From Pyropia yezoensis (Eukaryota; Rhodophyta; Bangiophyceae; Bangiales; Bangiaceae), in assembly GCA_009829735.1 (NCBI GenBank), contig CM020618.1, positions 26,013,122 to 26,077,121 on the forward strand: a stretch of DNA of 64,000 nucleotides, read 5' to 3'. Of the stretch, positions 51,046 to 61,653 are shown in pieces. The notes beneath the pieces were generated by a model. That model had not been told where the DNA came from and did no database searches. It saw only the letters and a program-made list of their open reading frames with translations. Position 1 is the first letter of the stretch; each line of letters begins with the position of its first letter. Made by a program: the position numbers and the translations under genes.

Positions 51046-53177
51046 CACAGCACGCGGTGGGCGCGTGGCGCACACGTTGCCCCCCCTCACCTGCACGCAC
51101 ACGGCCCCGCGTGCCGCCCGCAACGGGCGACGACAAGGACGACGGCGGCAGCAACAGCGACGGCACATGCCCAACCACACCCGCCAGCGCGCACGTGCAT
51201 GGTCGCCGACGGCAGGCGGCGGGTGGCGGGGGGGGAGCGCGACCGGCAGGCCGTCTTCTTATCCTTTGCCTTTGTTAAGCTCGCCCCGCCCCGGCCCATC
51301 GCCCCCGTCCCTCCTTGTCGTTCCAACAGGGGTGTCGCTGGCCGCTGCCACAACGAGCGTGGAAACTCATGTCCTACGCGTAAGCGGGGCGGGCGACGGA
51401 GCATCCCCAGGGGCGCGTCCGCCCCCGTTCGAGGACGGCGCACCCCCCCGTCGTGCACCAGGGGGCACGCCCGTCGATAGAGTTTACATGCGGTACCACC
51501 CCGGCGCGTGCCCCGCTCTACATCATGTGCTGGATGATACCCCCCATCGTACTGTACATACAGGCGGCCGGCGTACGGGCGGGGCGGTCTACACCCCGCA
51601 GCAAGGGAGGGCGGTGCAGTACAGTACAAACATACGGCGCCCGAGACGCGGGTGGCAAACAAGTTTATTCACTGACAGCCCTTTGTGAGCCCGACTCACA
51701 ACCCATTGTGAGCCCGACTCACCAAAGGATTACCCTCTGTATGCATAAAACCCGCTGGAGCCAAGGAAAAACCAAGACAAGGACCTGGCAGGTGGTGCCA
51801 CGCATTTTCGATCATTGCCGCCAACAACCAATGAAAACGTCATGATTGTGACTCGAGTCTCGTCAGAAATCCATGTTTTGCCATCGAAGGCCGGTTTCGA
51901 GGGCTCCTCGGGGACCCCTCGATGCACCCCAGAAGAGTGCCGGTAATGGCAGGGTACTAATGTTGCTAAGAGGGGTACTATATCTATTAGAAGGGTACTA
52001 TATCTATTAGGGCCATCGTATGGGGTCAGGGGTCGCGGAATGCTGACAGTCGCGCCCCGACGGCGGGTCGACACGTGCGTGGGCGCACGACACGTGTGAT
52101 GGCGTGCTCCTCGCCCCGCTCTCTGCCTCAGCCGTGTGCCAGGGACTTGGCCGTGCGATCCGTTGCGTCCGCTGCGGGCACACGGCGATCCGCCGTCTGC
52201 CGCCCGCCAGGCGCAGGCACAACGGTACGGCGTGGCTGGGGGTGCGGTGGTCTGACGGGGGCGGCGCTGTCGGTGGCGGGGGGGGGGTTGGGCGGACTGC
52301 CCGTGGGCGGCACTGTCGTCGAGGGGGGGGGGCTGTCGGCGGGGGCGGCGGCGGGGGCGGCGGGGGTGGGCGGGAACCGGGCGGCGGGGAGGGGGGGGGC
52401 GTCGGGGGGAGCGGCCCGCTGTCAAGGGGGGCGGCGACTGCACGGGCGGATCGGACTGCCTCACGGGCGCCCCGCACGCGGGGACTCGGGCTTCCTGACT
52501 GGCAGCCCTCACCGACCGGATCGGCCTGCTCCATTTGAGCCCTTCGCCGCTGCCCCCGCTGATCCTGTCGACCCTGCCTTCGCGCTTGACCAGCCTGACG
52601 AGGGCGGCGGCCATCATGAACGGCCGATCGACGACGAGCGGGGCGGTCCCCGAGGGAGTGACCGGCTCTCTTCCCACCTCGTCCCCATCCCCGCCGGTTG
52701 CACTCCCTCCGCCGCCGACGACCCCCTTTCGTATGCCACGAGGGCCGTGCGTTTTTCCTGTTCGTGGGGCCGGGCGTCAGACAGAGCAGAGCCTCGAGCT
52801 TCCTCCTGGCCGCCGCGTACGTGCTGCAGCAGTCAAGAACCCGCCGCGAGTGGGCGCGGCAACTGTGTCTCGGTCTACCTTCGTTAAGGCTGGGGCTTCT
52901 CTGGGTGGGCCCGCCGGCGGTGTATCTGGCGGCCAGTCTGATCAAGTGCGCACGGGTGGCAGGAAGGGAAGCACTGGCAGGCCAGCAGGCAGGAGCCCGT
53001 TCGTAGCCTCGTGGGGCGCGGGTTGACCCGCGCGCCTGAGGCGCTTCTCGTGGCCGTTTGTGGTCATAAGCGCGGGCGCCCGCGCTTCCCTGGCTCGTCC
53101 GCGCGAGCGTTCCTCGTACCGGGTCGAGCCGGCCTCGGCTTTTCTGCAAGGGGCGCCCCTGCCACCCCGGTTGCACC
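51046..53177. other. Boundary between host genes and mobile-element block
   Basis: 51046-51660 should hold the RecQ promoter. 51660-52060 turns abruptly less GC-rich. It contains two copies of TTGTGAGCCCGACTCA (51683-51698 and 51706-51721), each with GTGAG...CTCAC inverted arms, and a tandem pair of GGGTACTATATCTATTAG near 51975-52010. 52060-53000 is G/C-rich with frames on both strands of unclear status, such as 52104-52538 (+), with one CVRCGH motif. No gene is firmly supported. Confidence 0.45.
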
Positions 53178-55313
53178 ATGTCGGACCCCCAGGTACCCGG
53201 GGGCGAGGACGACCTCCTGCCTGAAGAGGGGGAAGAGGTGATGGTGGACGACGTTCCCGTCTCCGCCACCGCCGCCGAGTGCTTCCTAGCGAGCTCGTCC
53301 GAGGACGAGGACGACCGGGTGACCGTTCGTGTGGCCCCGGACGGCGCGCCGGGCGGGTTGTCGTCTGTGTGTAGCGGCACGACGGCTCCGTCGGGTGGCG
53401 GACAACCGCGTGCAGCGGTGGCTTCTACCGCTTCTCCTCCGGCGGCCCGGATGGCTTCTGTCGCCGGTACCGACGTGGCTCTACCTCAAGACGGTGTCGC
53501 CGGCGTGGCGGATGGTGGTGTTGGCACCCCGTCCAGTCCGGCGGGTCAAGACGGCGCGGGTGCCCGCCCGGTTGGTGTGTCCGCTGCGGCGGGTAGCGGG
53601 TCTACCCGTGCTGCCCCCGTGGTACCCACGTCGGGTCCGGGTGGCGGCGATGCTCTGCCCGCGGTGCCGCGGGCGTCTGGTGGTCAAGGTGGGTCTACAC
53701 CGATGGCTGTGGACTCCGGTAGTTCCTCCGGGCGGGCGCCCGTCCTTCTTCTTCCTCCTCGGCCGCGTGCGACTCCGGCGCCGGCCCCTCTTCCGGTGGG
53801 GCATCCCCCGGCGCCCCCTATTCTTCCTGGTCCTGCCCGGGTTGCCCCGTTGGGTGGCGGCGTCGCCGTGGCGGCGGGTCAACCCGCCATGTCGATGTTC
53901 GACTTGGTGGCTCGGGTTCGAGGCCTGACTGTGCAAGAGTCAATGGAGTCCGATGGGCGGATGCGGGTGGACTTCCACCTGCCCCATCCCCGTGAAGAGT
54001 CCTCCCGGCGCGTCAAGGTGGACCCGAGTTGGGAGCGGAAGTTGGTGCGGCTGGTCAACCAGCCGAACGCGGTGCGAGTGGAACACCATTGGATCCTGAG
54101 TCAGCCGGACGACCGGCATGCGCAGCTCTGGCGTACTCGGGTGGGACGGGGTGAGGTCTACCTCGACCCCGCCTTCGGGGTATGCGACCTGATTGCTCCC
54201 GCGTTGCCGCGGGAGATTGACTACCCGGCTAGTGCTCGGGGGATTGCGGCGGCGGCGGAGCCGGTTGCGTTTGGGGAGACGGTGGGCAGTACCGGTCGGT
54301 ATCCCGACTTTGATTACTACCCGGGGGTATCCCCGTATCTGTCGTTGACGGCTCCCTACCCGCCTATGGCGGGGTTGAAGTCGGCGTCGAGCTGGCGACG
54401 TAACCATGGTGTCATGGCGGATGCGTTTCGCACGGATATAACGTGTGCGTTGCAGACCGGCAACGGTCGTGCGCCGGTATACACTCCCGTGCGCCCGCCG
54501 CTATGGCAGGAGGGGTGGGAACCCGCCCCTGCTTTCCGGTTTGACACCGGCTCCTGTCTCCGATACTTCGGGAGTGTGTTGGCCTCCCGGCCGGTCCACC
54601 CGTTGCAGGGTACCTTCACCCTTGAGGTTACCCTCGGGCAGGCGTCCTCCTTCTTGCTGTCCGTCCGCCGGCAGGGGCGCCTGATTCATCTTCCGACGGG
54701 TGTCCGTCGGCACATCGCGCAGTTGGGCGTGGACCTGATAGCTGCCAAGACCGGGTTGGCCCGGGAGTTCGAGGCCCTGCTGGCTGTTCACGATGCCGTG
54801 AACTGGGCTGGGGTGTTGGCCCTTCCCCCGTACCGGGACCCGCAGGCTGGGGCTACCCCCTTGCCTCGTCACTCGTTGCGTATCCGGCGTACTCAGCCGG
54901 GTGAGCCTAGTTGCCATGGGTGGGCGTCCACCGAGGCCGTTCCTGACCTGGGTATTCCCATGGTTATCCATGACCCTCTTCAGGTCCTTGCCCCGTGGTT
55001 CGGTAACCCGATACCGGCGGCGGTTGGCCGTCGTCCCCGAGAGTGGGGCTCTGCGGGTGGGGAGCGTGAGGTGTCCCGTCGTCGGGCGGAGCCCCGCCGG
55101 GGTTACGGTGGAGCCCCTTCGGTAGGGTCCTACCGAGCCTCGTATCAGGTGCCACCGGCTCCGGTGGTAGCCGTGTCGGCTCCTCTGGCTCCTCTGGCTG
55201 CGCTAGTGTCCGCTCCCGCCCCTGTCATACAAGACGGGGGTCCCCGTCTCTGGTATGAGGGCGTTGACGCCCTTGTTGCCCGCGCAATGCGGGAGGGTCT
55301 CTCTGTTAGCTGA
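53178..55313 (+). CDS. 711-residue frame of unknown family, probable element gene
   Basis: An ATG at 53178 (context CACCATGTCGG) opens 711 codons without interruption. Residues 1-45 are acidic (GGEDDLLPEEGEEVMVDDVP); about 45-240 are Gly/Ser/Pro-rich and disordered. From about 245 the sequence is complex and folded-looking: MSMFDLVARVRGLTVQESME, VDPSWERKLVRLVNQPNAVR, YPDFDYYPGVSPYLSLTAPY, FTLEVTLGQASSFLLSVRRQ. A charged stretch follows and the tail ends ALVARAMREGLSVS. A further open stretch to about 55545 (LQKALEDVEAGRSTLVQLCT) is out of this frame. It lies in a block otherwise made of Ty3/Gypsy elements and its base use is like theirs, so it may be a gag-like or accessory element protein. 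No zinc knuckle, protease or polymerase motif is visible, and I do not recognise it. Confidence 0.6.
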   Translation: MSDPQVPGGEDDLLPEEGEEVMVDDVPVSATAAECFLASSSEDEDDRVTVRVAPDGAPGGLSSVCSGTTAPSGGGQPRAAVASTASPPAARMASVAGTDVALPQDGVAGVADGGVGTPSSPAGQDGAGARPVGVSAAAGSGSTRAAPVVPTSGPGGGDALPAVPRASGGQGGSTPMAVDSGSSSGRAPVLLLPPRPRATPAPAPLPVGHPPAPPILPGPARVAPLGGGVAVAAGQPAMSMFDLVARVRGLTVQESMESDGRMRVDFHLPHPREESSRRVKVDPSWERKLVRLVNQPNAVRVEHHWILSQPDDRHAQLWRTRVGRGEVYLDPAFGVCDLIAPALPREIDYPASARGIAAAAEPVAFGETVGSTGRYPDFDYYPGVSPYLSLTAPYPPMAGLKSASSWRRNHGVMADAFRTDITCALQTGNGRAPVYTPVRPPLWQEGWEPAPAFRFDTGSCLRYFGSVLASRPVHPLQGTFTLEVTLGQASSFLLSVRRQGRLIHLPTGVRRHIAQLGVDLIAAKTGLAREFEALLAVHDAVNWAGVLALPPYRDPQAGATPLPRHSLRIRRTQPGEPSCHGWASTEAVPDLGIPMVIHDPLQVLAPWFGNPIPAAVGRRPREWGSAGGEREVSRRRAEPRRGYGGAPSVGSYRASYQVPPAPVVAVSAPLAPLAALVSAPAPVIQDGGPRLWYEGVDALVARAMREGLSVS

Positions 55314-56025
55314 AGGGATATCCCCCCAGGTGCTGCGCTAGTTGGGTCAGCGCGCTGCTTCGGTGGCGTGCTGGACCGCCTCCAGAAAGCTCTGGAGGAC
55401 GTGGAGGCTGGCCGCAGCACCCTCGTCCAGCTATGCACCGAGGTAACTCGGGTGATTGACCGTCGTGAGATTGCCGACCGGTGGAGCACGGAGGTATACG
55501 CGCTTACGCGTGAGTGGCCTCCCTCGGGCAGTGGGTCTACCCACTGAGGAGTGCTATTGGTTGTGAGGGAGAGGGCCCCGGTGACCCTTATGGTAGCCGG
55601 GTAGTAGTGAGTATAAACTCATCCCCTTTGGGGGCATTGGTTGCCTCTGTTTGCTGCCCTGGGGAGTACCCCTTCTGGCTCAGTGGTGCCTTGCCTCCCG
55701 CCCAACTTCTTCCGGTTGGTTCATGCTTGGGGAGGTCATCCTCCCTCACTTTGTGTCTTGGCTTGGGGAGGTCATCCTCCCGTGTAAGCCCCCTAGTTAC
55801 TTCGATATTATCGAAGTTAGCCTTTACCTTTAAGTTAACTTATTAAGGTTCAGGTTTTACTTAGTTACCTAAGCTTGACTCTACTTAGTTGCCTAAGCTT
55901 GGTTCGACTTAGAAACCTAAGTCTGATTTGACTTAGAAACCTAAGTCTGCCGTAACCATGTCACACCCTACTTAGTAGGTATAAGCCTCACCCCCCAACA
56001 GCCGAAGTCGGTGTCGGTTGGGTTG
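55314..56025. other. Repeat-rich stretch, probably LTR of the adjoining element
   Basis: Less GC-rich than anything nearby. It holds a 21-bp direct repeat GCTTGGGGAGGTCATCCTCC(C) at 55725-55745 and 55761-55781, a hairpin CTTCGATA-T-TATCGAAG near 55800, and a 24-bp tandem array at 55858-55953. On the minus strand a sequence starting TGTAACAACC at 56030 adjoins the end of the pol frame, where a 3' LTR is expected. The other LTR boundary was not found. Confidence 0.45.
55858..55953. repeat. Four 24-bp tandem units with CTTAG/CTAAG palindromes
   Basis: Units start at 55858, 55882, 55906 and 55930. Each contains CTTAG-NNN-CCTAAG, an imperfect dyad (for example ACTTAGTTACCTAAGCTTG). Units 1-2 and 3-4 form two subtypes. 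The location suggests transcription-factor sites or packaging structure in an LTR. Confidence 0.85.
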
Positions 56026-58878
56026 TTACAGTAGGCGTCGTCGCCTCATGAAAAGCATGAGGAGTTGGCGGGGTATATTTGCCGCCTGTTCCCAGGTGGG
56101 TGAGTCGTATCCGACCCACATAACCTTGACGTACCAGGGTCCTGGTAGGTCCGGGTCGGTGTGTCCGACCACGCTCTCTACTTGGTATGGAATCCCACCC
56201 GGTCCCACCGGGTCATCTGACCGGTGGGTTGTAAGAGCTTCATGTAGCAACCCAGCCGGTACCGGCTGAGGCTGTTCCGGCTTCGGAGCAGGTGTGACAT
56301 CATTCACACTGATGCGTTGGATCTCCGTGTCAGAGTGTAAGATAACAGAGTGGTCATCTCTGTGGAGAAGCTGGTACGGTCCCTTGACCGGTTGCATGAG
56401 CTTGTTCCCCCGGAACTTCTGGTGTCTGATATAGACCCAGTCACCTGTTACCAGGGTTGCGTTGCGCACCCGTAACCGGGCGTCGAAGTTCTTCTTATAT
56501 CGAAGTTGTGTTCTGTCAAGGGCACCCTTGAGCTTCGGTATCATCCATGATAGCTTGGACAACCAAGCTAGGTGTATACGTTCGGCCGGTCGGCCTTTCG
56601 GTGTATCATACCGAGTGCACCTGCCTGGTGGCAGCGTCAGGTTACCGACGCCTAGTGGCATGACCCACTCCAGCGGAGCGATGTTCGTGCTCCGATGCGG
56701 CCTGGCATTGTATGCCAGGGTGAGTACGGACAGAAGCCTGTCCCAAGTGTTCGTGTGCTCTGCCACGTAGCACTGTAGCATCTTGACGATGGTGCGGTTG
56801 AACCGCTCCACCTGCCCGTTGGATTGCGGGTGGTAGTCGGATACCCGACGTGGTTCGATACCGAACATGCCCAGGACCTTAGTGCAGAATGCTGACGTAA
56901 GGTTTGCTCCGTTGTCGGAGAGGAGTTGCTTCATGACTCCGTATGCACTGATCCAGTGGTCAACCACTGCGTTCATGATGGTGTATGCCGTATCATTCGG
57001 GATGGCTGCCGCTCGTGACAGCTTAGTGAAGCGGTCAGACATGACCAGGATGTACCTGTTCCCTTCTTCCGTTACCGGAAGTGGCCCGAGTATGTCGATA
57101 GCGACTTGCTCGTTGGGCCCATCGGGTGGGAATAGCTTCATGGCAGACGCCTGCCTATGTAGACTCATGCGGCTGCGCGCACAGGGGTGGCATCCCCTTA
57201 CGTGGTCGACCACGTCGACGGCCATTGCTGGCCAGTAGAAGAACCTTCGCATTGCTGCGAACATACGTGAACCCCCCGGGTGTCCGGCTGTGGGGTTCTC
57301 GTGTTCTCGTTCCATGACGGCTTGCCGTAAGGACACGGGAACCACGACTTGATGTCGTCCATCGGCGGGTGCCCGCCGGTATATGAGTCCGTCTTCGTTC
57401 TCGGAGAAGATGCCGGCCGTACCGGCCAGGAGGTTAGCGCGATGACGTCTACAGTCGTCGTCATTGGCTTGTGCCTCGCGGAAGTCCGCGAGGGTTGGTG
57501 GGCATGCTCGGTGTGCCATGGTATGGTCAACCATACCTTGGGTAGCGTTACCCACCATGCAGACCGGTACCACCGGGATGTCCTCGTCCACCGGGCGGGT
57601 ATCCCCGCTCGGGGTGTCGAGTCGAGACAATGCGTCTCCGAGATGGTGGGTTGACCCAGCCTTATACACGGTACGGTAGTCGTGCTCGGCCATTTTTAGC
57701 CTCCATCGGGCTAGCCTCCCATGGCTATCGGAATCCTTGTCACCAAGGTTGAGGAGCCATCGTAGGGGTTCGTGGTCGGACCTCACGATGAACCTGGAGC
57801 CCTCCAGGTATGGACGGAGCAGTTGCACTGCCCATATAACTCCGAGGCATTCACGCTCGGTGGCACTATAGTTACGCTCAGCCGGGTTGAGTGTCCGGCT
57901 GAAGTATCCTACCGGACGTAGGTCCGGGATAACGTTATCGGTACCGATCAACGTCTCCCCCTGTAGCAGGGTGCATCCCACTTGGGTGTCGCACGCATCG
58001 ACATCGATGACGAAGGTACCCCGTCGGTGCGGTAACGCAAGGACGGGTGGGGATAGTAGGGCTCGCTTCAGCGACTCGAATGCCTCCTCTTCGCTAGGCG
58101 AAGGGGGTTGGAGTACCTTGGGCAGGGTACTGCTCGTAAGAACCGTTAACGGTTTAGCTATCCGAGCGAAGTCCTTGACGAACCGTCGGTATACATTGCA
58201 CATTCCCAGGAAGCTCTTGAGCTGCGTCTGGGTGTTAGGGAACCGGGCATCCCGGAGTGCCCGGGTATTGGCTTCGAGTACCCCTAGTTTACCAGGGGTT
58301 ATCTGGTGGCCCAGATACTCGACCGTCTGTTGGAAGAAGGCGCACTTCTTCAGACGCAGGGTTACCCCGGCGTTCCTCATGAGGGTGAGTACCTCGTCAA
58401 CATGTTGCACATGGTCATCCATGTTACGCGAGAAGACGATGACGTCATCGAGGTACACTAGGCAGTTACGCCACTTCACCCCCGACAGTATAATGTCGAT
58501 AGCCCGCTGGAATGTAGCGGGGGCGTTGGACAATCCGAAGGGCATCCTTAGGAACTCGTACACTCCACTGTGACAGACGAATGCCGTCTTGGGGATATCC
58601 TCGTCCGCCACCGGGATCTGCCAGTATCCGGCATTGCAGTCGATGGTGGTAAACACCGTAGCCTCCCCCAGCGAGTCGATGCATTCATCCATCCTTGGTA
58701 AAGGGTAGGAGTCCTTCTTGGTAACCAAGTTGAGGCGTCGATAATCGATGCAAAACCGAGGGGTTTGATCCGTCTTCGGTACGATAACGACTGGGGCACC
58801 CCACTCCGACATCGAAGGTCGTATCACCTTCGCTTCACTCATCCTCTTCACTTCTCCATCAACGATCTCTCGTTGCAT
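56026..58878 (-). pseudogene. Ty3/Gypsy pol: RT, RNase H, integrase, chromodomain
   Basis: About 950 residues in order. Reverse transcriptase has FCIDYRRLN, MPFGLSNAPATFQ and the YLDD catalytic box in LVYLDDVIVFSR. RNase H has FVIDVDACDTQVG and ATERECLGVIW. Integrase has a zinc-binding H-H-C-C region (GHPGG...GCHPCARSR), then the DDE core with VAIDILGPLP, LLSDNGANLTSAF and HPQSNGQVERFNRT. The tail YQVESVVGHTDPDLPG, WYVKVMWVGYDSPTWEQAAN is a chromodomain, which in this family steers insertion to marked chromatin. Part of fossil element A, which lacks its upstream genes. Confidence 0.88.
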
Positions 58879-59290
58879 AGGTCCCGCTCGGTGCGGTTAT
58901 GACCGGGCGGGGCGTGCGCCTGGTACCAGGTCAATACGATGTTGGGTTGCCCCAATGGTTCCCAGGGCTCCGCCTGTCCACATGACGTCATGCTTTCTTA
59001 ACATCCGTCGTACCCCTTCGGCTACGGAAGGGGGAAGGTGGTCGAGGTCAGCCTCGGCCAGTGCCTTCAATGCTTCTTGGTCCTTCGGCGGAATATCCGC
59101 CGAAAATGATGGTCGACTATGTGGCAGTATTGACCCCCAGGTAGGGGGCAACACGTGCCATGCAAGGGGCGGCAGGCCACTAGCCTGATCCGTTCCTCCC
59201 CCTGCATTTGGGTCCATATTCCCTAAGTTCGGGATAGTTAGCTTAGTAGTAAATCCAACTTGGATTTGAGGGTTTTCTGCATTTATCGTC

Positions 59291-59706
59291 TTGAATTTTC
59301 GTGTGGCCCGGTGGGCAGGTGCTGGGGTGGGAGATTCTGAGTGGCGAGATTCTGAGTGGACCCTGGGGGGATAAGGGGAGGGACAGCGGGGCTTGGCCCT
59401 GCGTCCCCGTCCCGACCAAGAAACTGTTGGACCACACACCATCTTCTTGTTTGTCCGTGGGGGGATTGCCCCACAACAGGGATAGAGTGTGTGCGACTTG
59501 CACTTCTTCCGGTTCCCCCGACACGGGAGGCAGCCCTCGCACACCGCCCCAACTTGGGTACTGTGTGTGCGAGTGGTTTTTGCCACATTTGGTGGAGCAG
59601 CAGGGGATAGAGGTAAACTTTACCTCCGGGTGCACCCGGGTGTAGGGGGCCCTCTGTCTCAGAGGAACGGTGGACTTGGACCGTGTCATACGGATCGTTA
59701 GCCAAC
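59291..59706. other. Junction between two head-to-head retroelements
   Basis: About 400 bases between the RT leader of element A (minus) and the gag start of element B (plus). It probably includes the 5' leader of B and possibly part of an LTR. No LTR edges or primer-binding site could be assigned with confidence. Confidence 0.4.
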
Positions 59707-61653
59707 ATGGCTAGCTCGGACCCCCCGTCGTCCGGGGAGTACACGGGTGACGCACGTACTTCAGTGCCTTTGAATACTGGTGAGACACAGGTGGGTTTAC
59801 CTGGGGTCGCAGAGGGACTAGAGGTCCCTCAAGCCAGCAGGACTGGAAGTGCGGGCGGGCAACAGGCCACCCCGACTCAGTCGGGAGTTCACTCGGGTGA
59901 CACTTCTGACGTGGGTGGGCCGAAGTCTGGCCACCGCGTGGTATACTCAACGGGAACGTCCCAAGGGGTGAGGACTGTCCCCGCGAGTTCCACTCGGGTT
60001 GGAGCCAACTTTGGCATGGAGCCATCGCCAACTAGGCTTTCGGAGGACGGCGGACCTCCGTTGGTCGGCGATGGGCTCGCGCCCATGCCCCCGGTTGAGA
60101 CCCCTGAGGAACGTGGTTACCCCTCAGGTGGACTCCCGGAGGTGGACCGAGACTCAACTGGAGTCGTCAATCCACTCCTCGCGGAAACTGTCCGTCGGGA
60201 GGCGACCACTGTGTTGCGGCAGACTTTGCCGGACCTGGTGGTCACGATGACGAATACTATTCTGAATCAGATTGTGGCGAGTTTGCCAGATGGCCTTAAT
60301 GTCCAGACCGGATTGGGGCCTTCGAGCCCGCAGGCGCAGGGGGTGCCCCCCCTGACACCTATCTCGGGTCGCCCTGAACAGGGGGCGACCCCTGTGACTC
60401 CCAACGAGGGAGCCACACCATACTCGGTGGGGCGTACGCCCTTCATGGGGGAGACCCCCCCGACAACACCGGCGGCTACACCAAGCGCGCCGCGCCGGAC
60501 TACAGGCACTGTGGGTGAACTTACCCCAGTGCCACAGCGGCTGTTCCCTCAACGTGAGGTGCCGCCCAAGATCCAGGTAGCCAACCCGGTCTACCAGAGG
60601 ATCTTTGACTGTGAGACCTACGCCCTCCACAACAAGTCGGTGGCGTATGGTCCTGACCAGGCCCGAGCCATGGGCCGTGCCAAGAAGAATGCACTTCACT
60701 CTTTTGGGCACAAAGCGGAGTGGGATGGAACTCCCCCCCTCCGTGTCTTTGAGTTCCTACGTCGTTTCACAAAAGCCTGTGACGACAATGCCATAAGTGA
60801 AGGCATGGCTTTTTACATGCTACAGGAGTTTACGAAGGGAGACCTGCGGACAGAACTTATGTCCGTCATGCCCAGCTCCTCAAGTGGAGGCGCTGGGGAG
60901 GTGACGTCCTATTTGGAGCTCGTCAACTGGTTGTTGAGGGCCATGGTTGATGAAGCGGCGTTGGCTTCTCAAGTCGAGGAGTTTACGCAAGCCCATCAGG
61001 AAGAGGCGGAGGACGAGTTGTCCTTTGCGGAGCGAGTCCGTAAGCTCAACAATCTTTGTGGGTTTCTTCATCCACAAGCTGTGGTGAAGAGTCGGTTTGT
61101 GGAAGGACTCCACTGGTCAGTCCGGATGGAGACCCGGGAGCATAACACTGCCCGGGCGACCCTGGCCGAGTTGGCTAGGTTCGCCTACCGCAGAGGCGAG
61201 GCCTACCGCAAGTTGCGGGAGGAACAACGCCAGGAGCGTCAGGCCGAGTTGGCCAAGGAACGGGAAGAGGCGCGCCAGGCCAGAGAGTTGCGAGAGGCAC
61301 GCCGAATCCGCAAGGAGAGGGTGGTAGCTGCCGTGGGAACTTCCCAAGGTACCTCGTCGTCTTCCCCAGTTGGGAAGACCCCTCCGGGAACTGATCATCG
61401 GTGTTGGAACTGCAACTCCGATGGTCACTGGGCATATGATTGCCCCAAGTTGAGTAAACGCATCCAACAGCTTGTTAGGAATGCGAGTAAGAAGTCGGCT
61501 ACGAACGAAGTGCGTTCACGCCGCGAGGGTGGGTCTCGACCAGTGGTGGCGGTCGCCACACCCTCGACGGAGGGGGCGGACACGTCGTCCTCGGACTCGT
61601 CGTCGTCCCCTTCGCCCTCAGATTCGGACGCCAAGTCGGCGGGAAACGAATGA
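59707..61653 (+). CDS. Ty3/Gypsy Gag with CCHC zinc knuckle (element B)
   Basis: From ATG 59707 about 648 residues. The first 250 are Gly/Pro/Thr-rich and disordered. A capsid-like part follows (FDCETYALHNKSVAYGPDQA, FLRRFTKACDDNAISEGMAF, QEEAEDELSFAERVRKLNNL). Then a charged Arg/Glu helix, one CCHC knuckle CWNCNSDGHWAYDCPK, and an acidic Ser-rich tail. The pol frame begins at the gag end, so Pol is probably made by reinitiation or frameshift as is common in this group. Confidence 0.82.
   Translation: MASSDPPSSGEYTGDARTSVPLNTGETQVGLPGVAEGLEVPQASRTGSAGGQQATPTQSGVHSGDTSDVGGPKSGHRVVYSTGTSQGVRTVPASSTRVGANFGMEPSPTRLSEDGGPPLVGDGLAPMPPVETPEERGYPSGGLPEVDRDSTGVVNPLLAETVRREATTVLRQTLPDLVVTMTNTILNQIVASLPDGLNVQTGLGPSSPQAQGVPPLTPISGRPEQGATPVTPNEGATPYSVGRTPFMGETPPTTPAATPSAPRRTTGTVGELTPVPQRLFPQREVPPKIQVANPVYQRIFDCETYALHNKSVAYGPDQARAMGRAKKNALHSFGHKAEWDGTPPLRVFEFLRRFTKACDDNAISEGMAFYMLQEFTKGDLRTELMSVMPSSSSGGAGEVTSYLELVNWLLRAMVDEAALASQVEEFTQAHQEEAEDELSFAERVRKLNNLCGFLHPQAVVKSRFVEGLHWSVRMETREHNTARATLAELARFAYRRGEAYRKLREEQRQERQAELAKEREEARQARELREARRIRKERVVAAVGTSQGTSSSSPVGKTPPGTDHRCWNCNSDGHWAYDCPKLSKRIQQLVRNASKKSATNEVRSRREGGSRPVVAVATPSTEGADTSSSDSSSSPSPSDSDAKSAGNE

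Larger units (their letters stand above)
55560..59290 (-). mobile_element. Ty3/Gypsy chromovirus remnant (fossil element A)
   Basis: A minus-strand LTR retrotransposon of the Ty3/Gypsy group with a C-terminal chromodomain. The parts seen are reverse transcriptase, RNase H, integrase and chromodomain in one long frame (56026-58878), and the leader of the RT region to about 59290. An LTR-like start TGTAACAACC lies at 56030. Gag and protease were not found and a 5' LTR is not visible, so the element is broken, with its upstream part missing and roughly one interruption in what is left. The long open pol suggests a fairly young fossil. Confidence 0.8.

Noticed and set aside
51660-56030. A pair of LTRs enclosing the 711-residue frame
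   Set aside because: I looked for shared sequence between 51660-52060 and 55550-56030 and saw none, so no LTR pair can be claimed.
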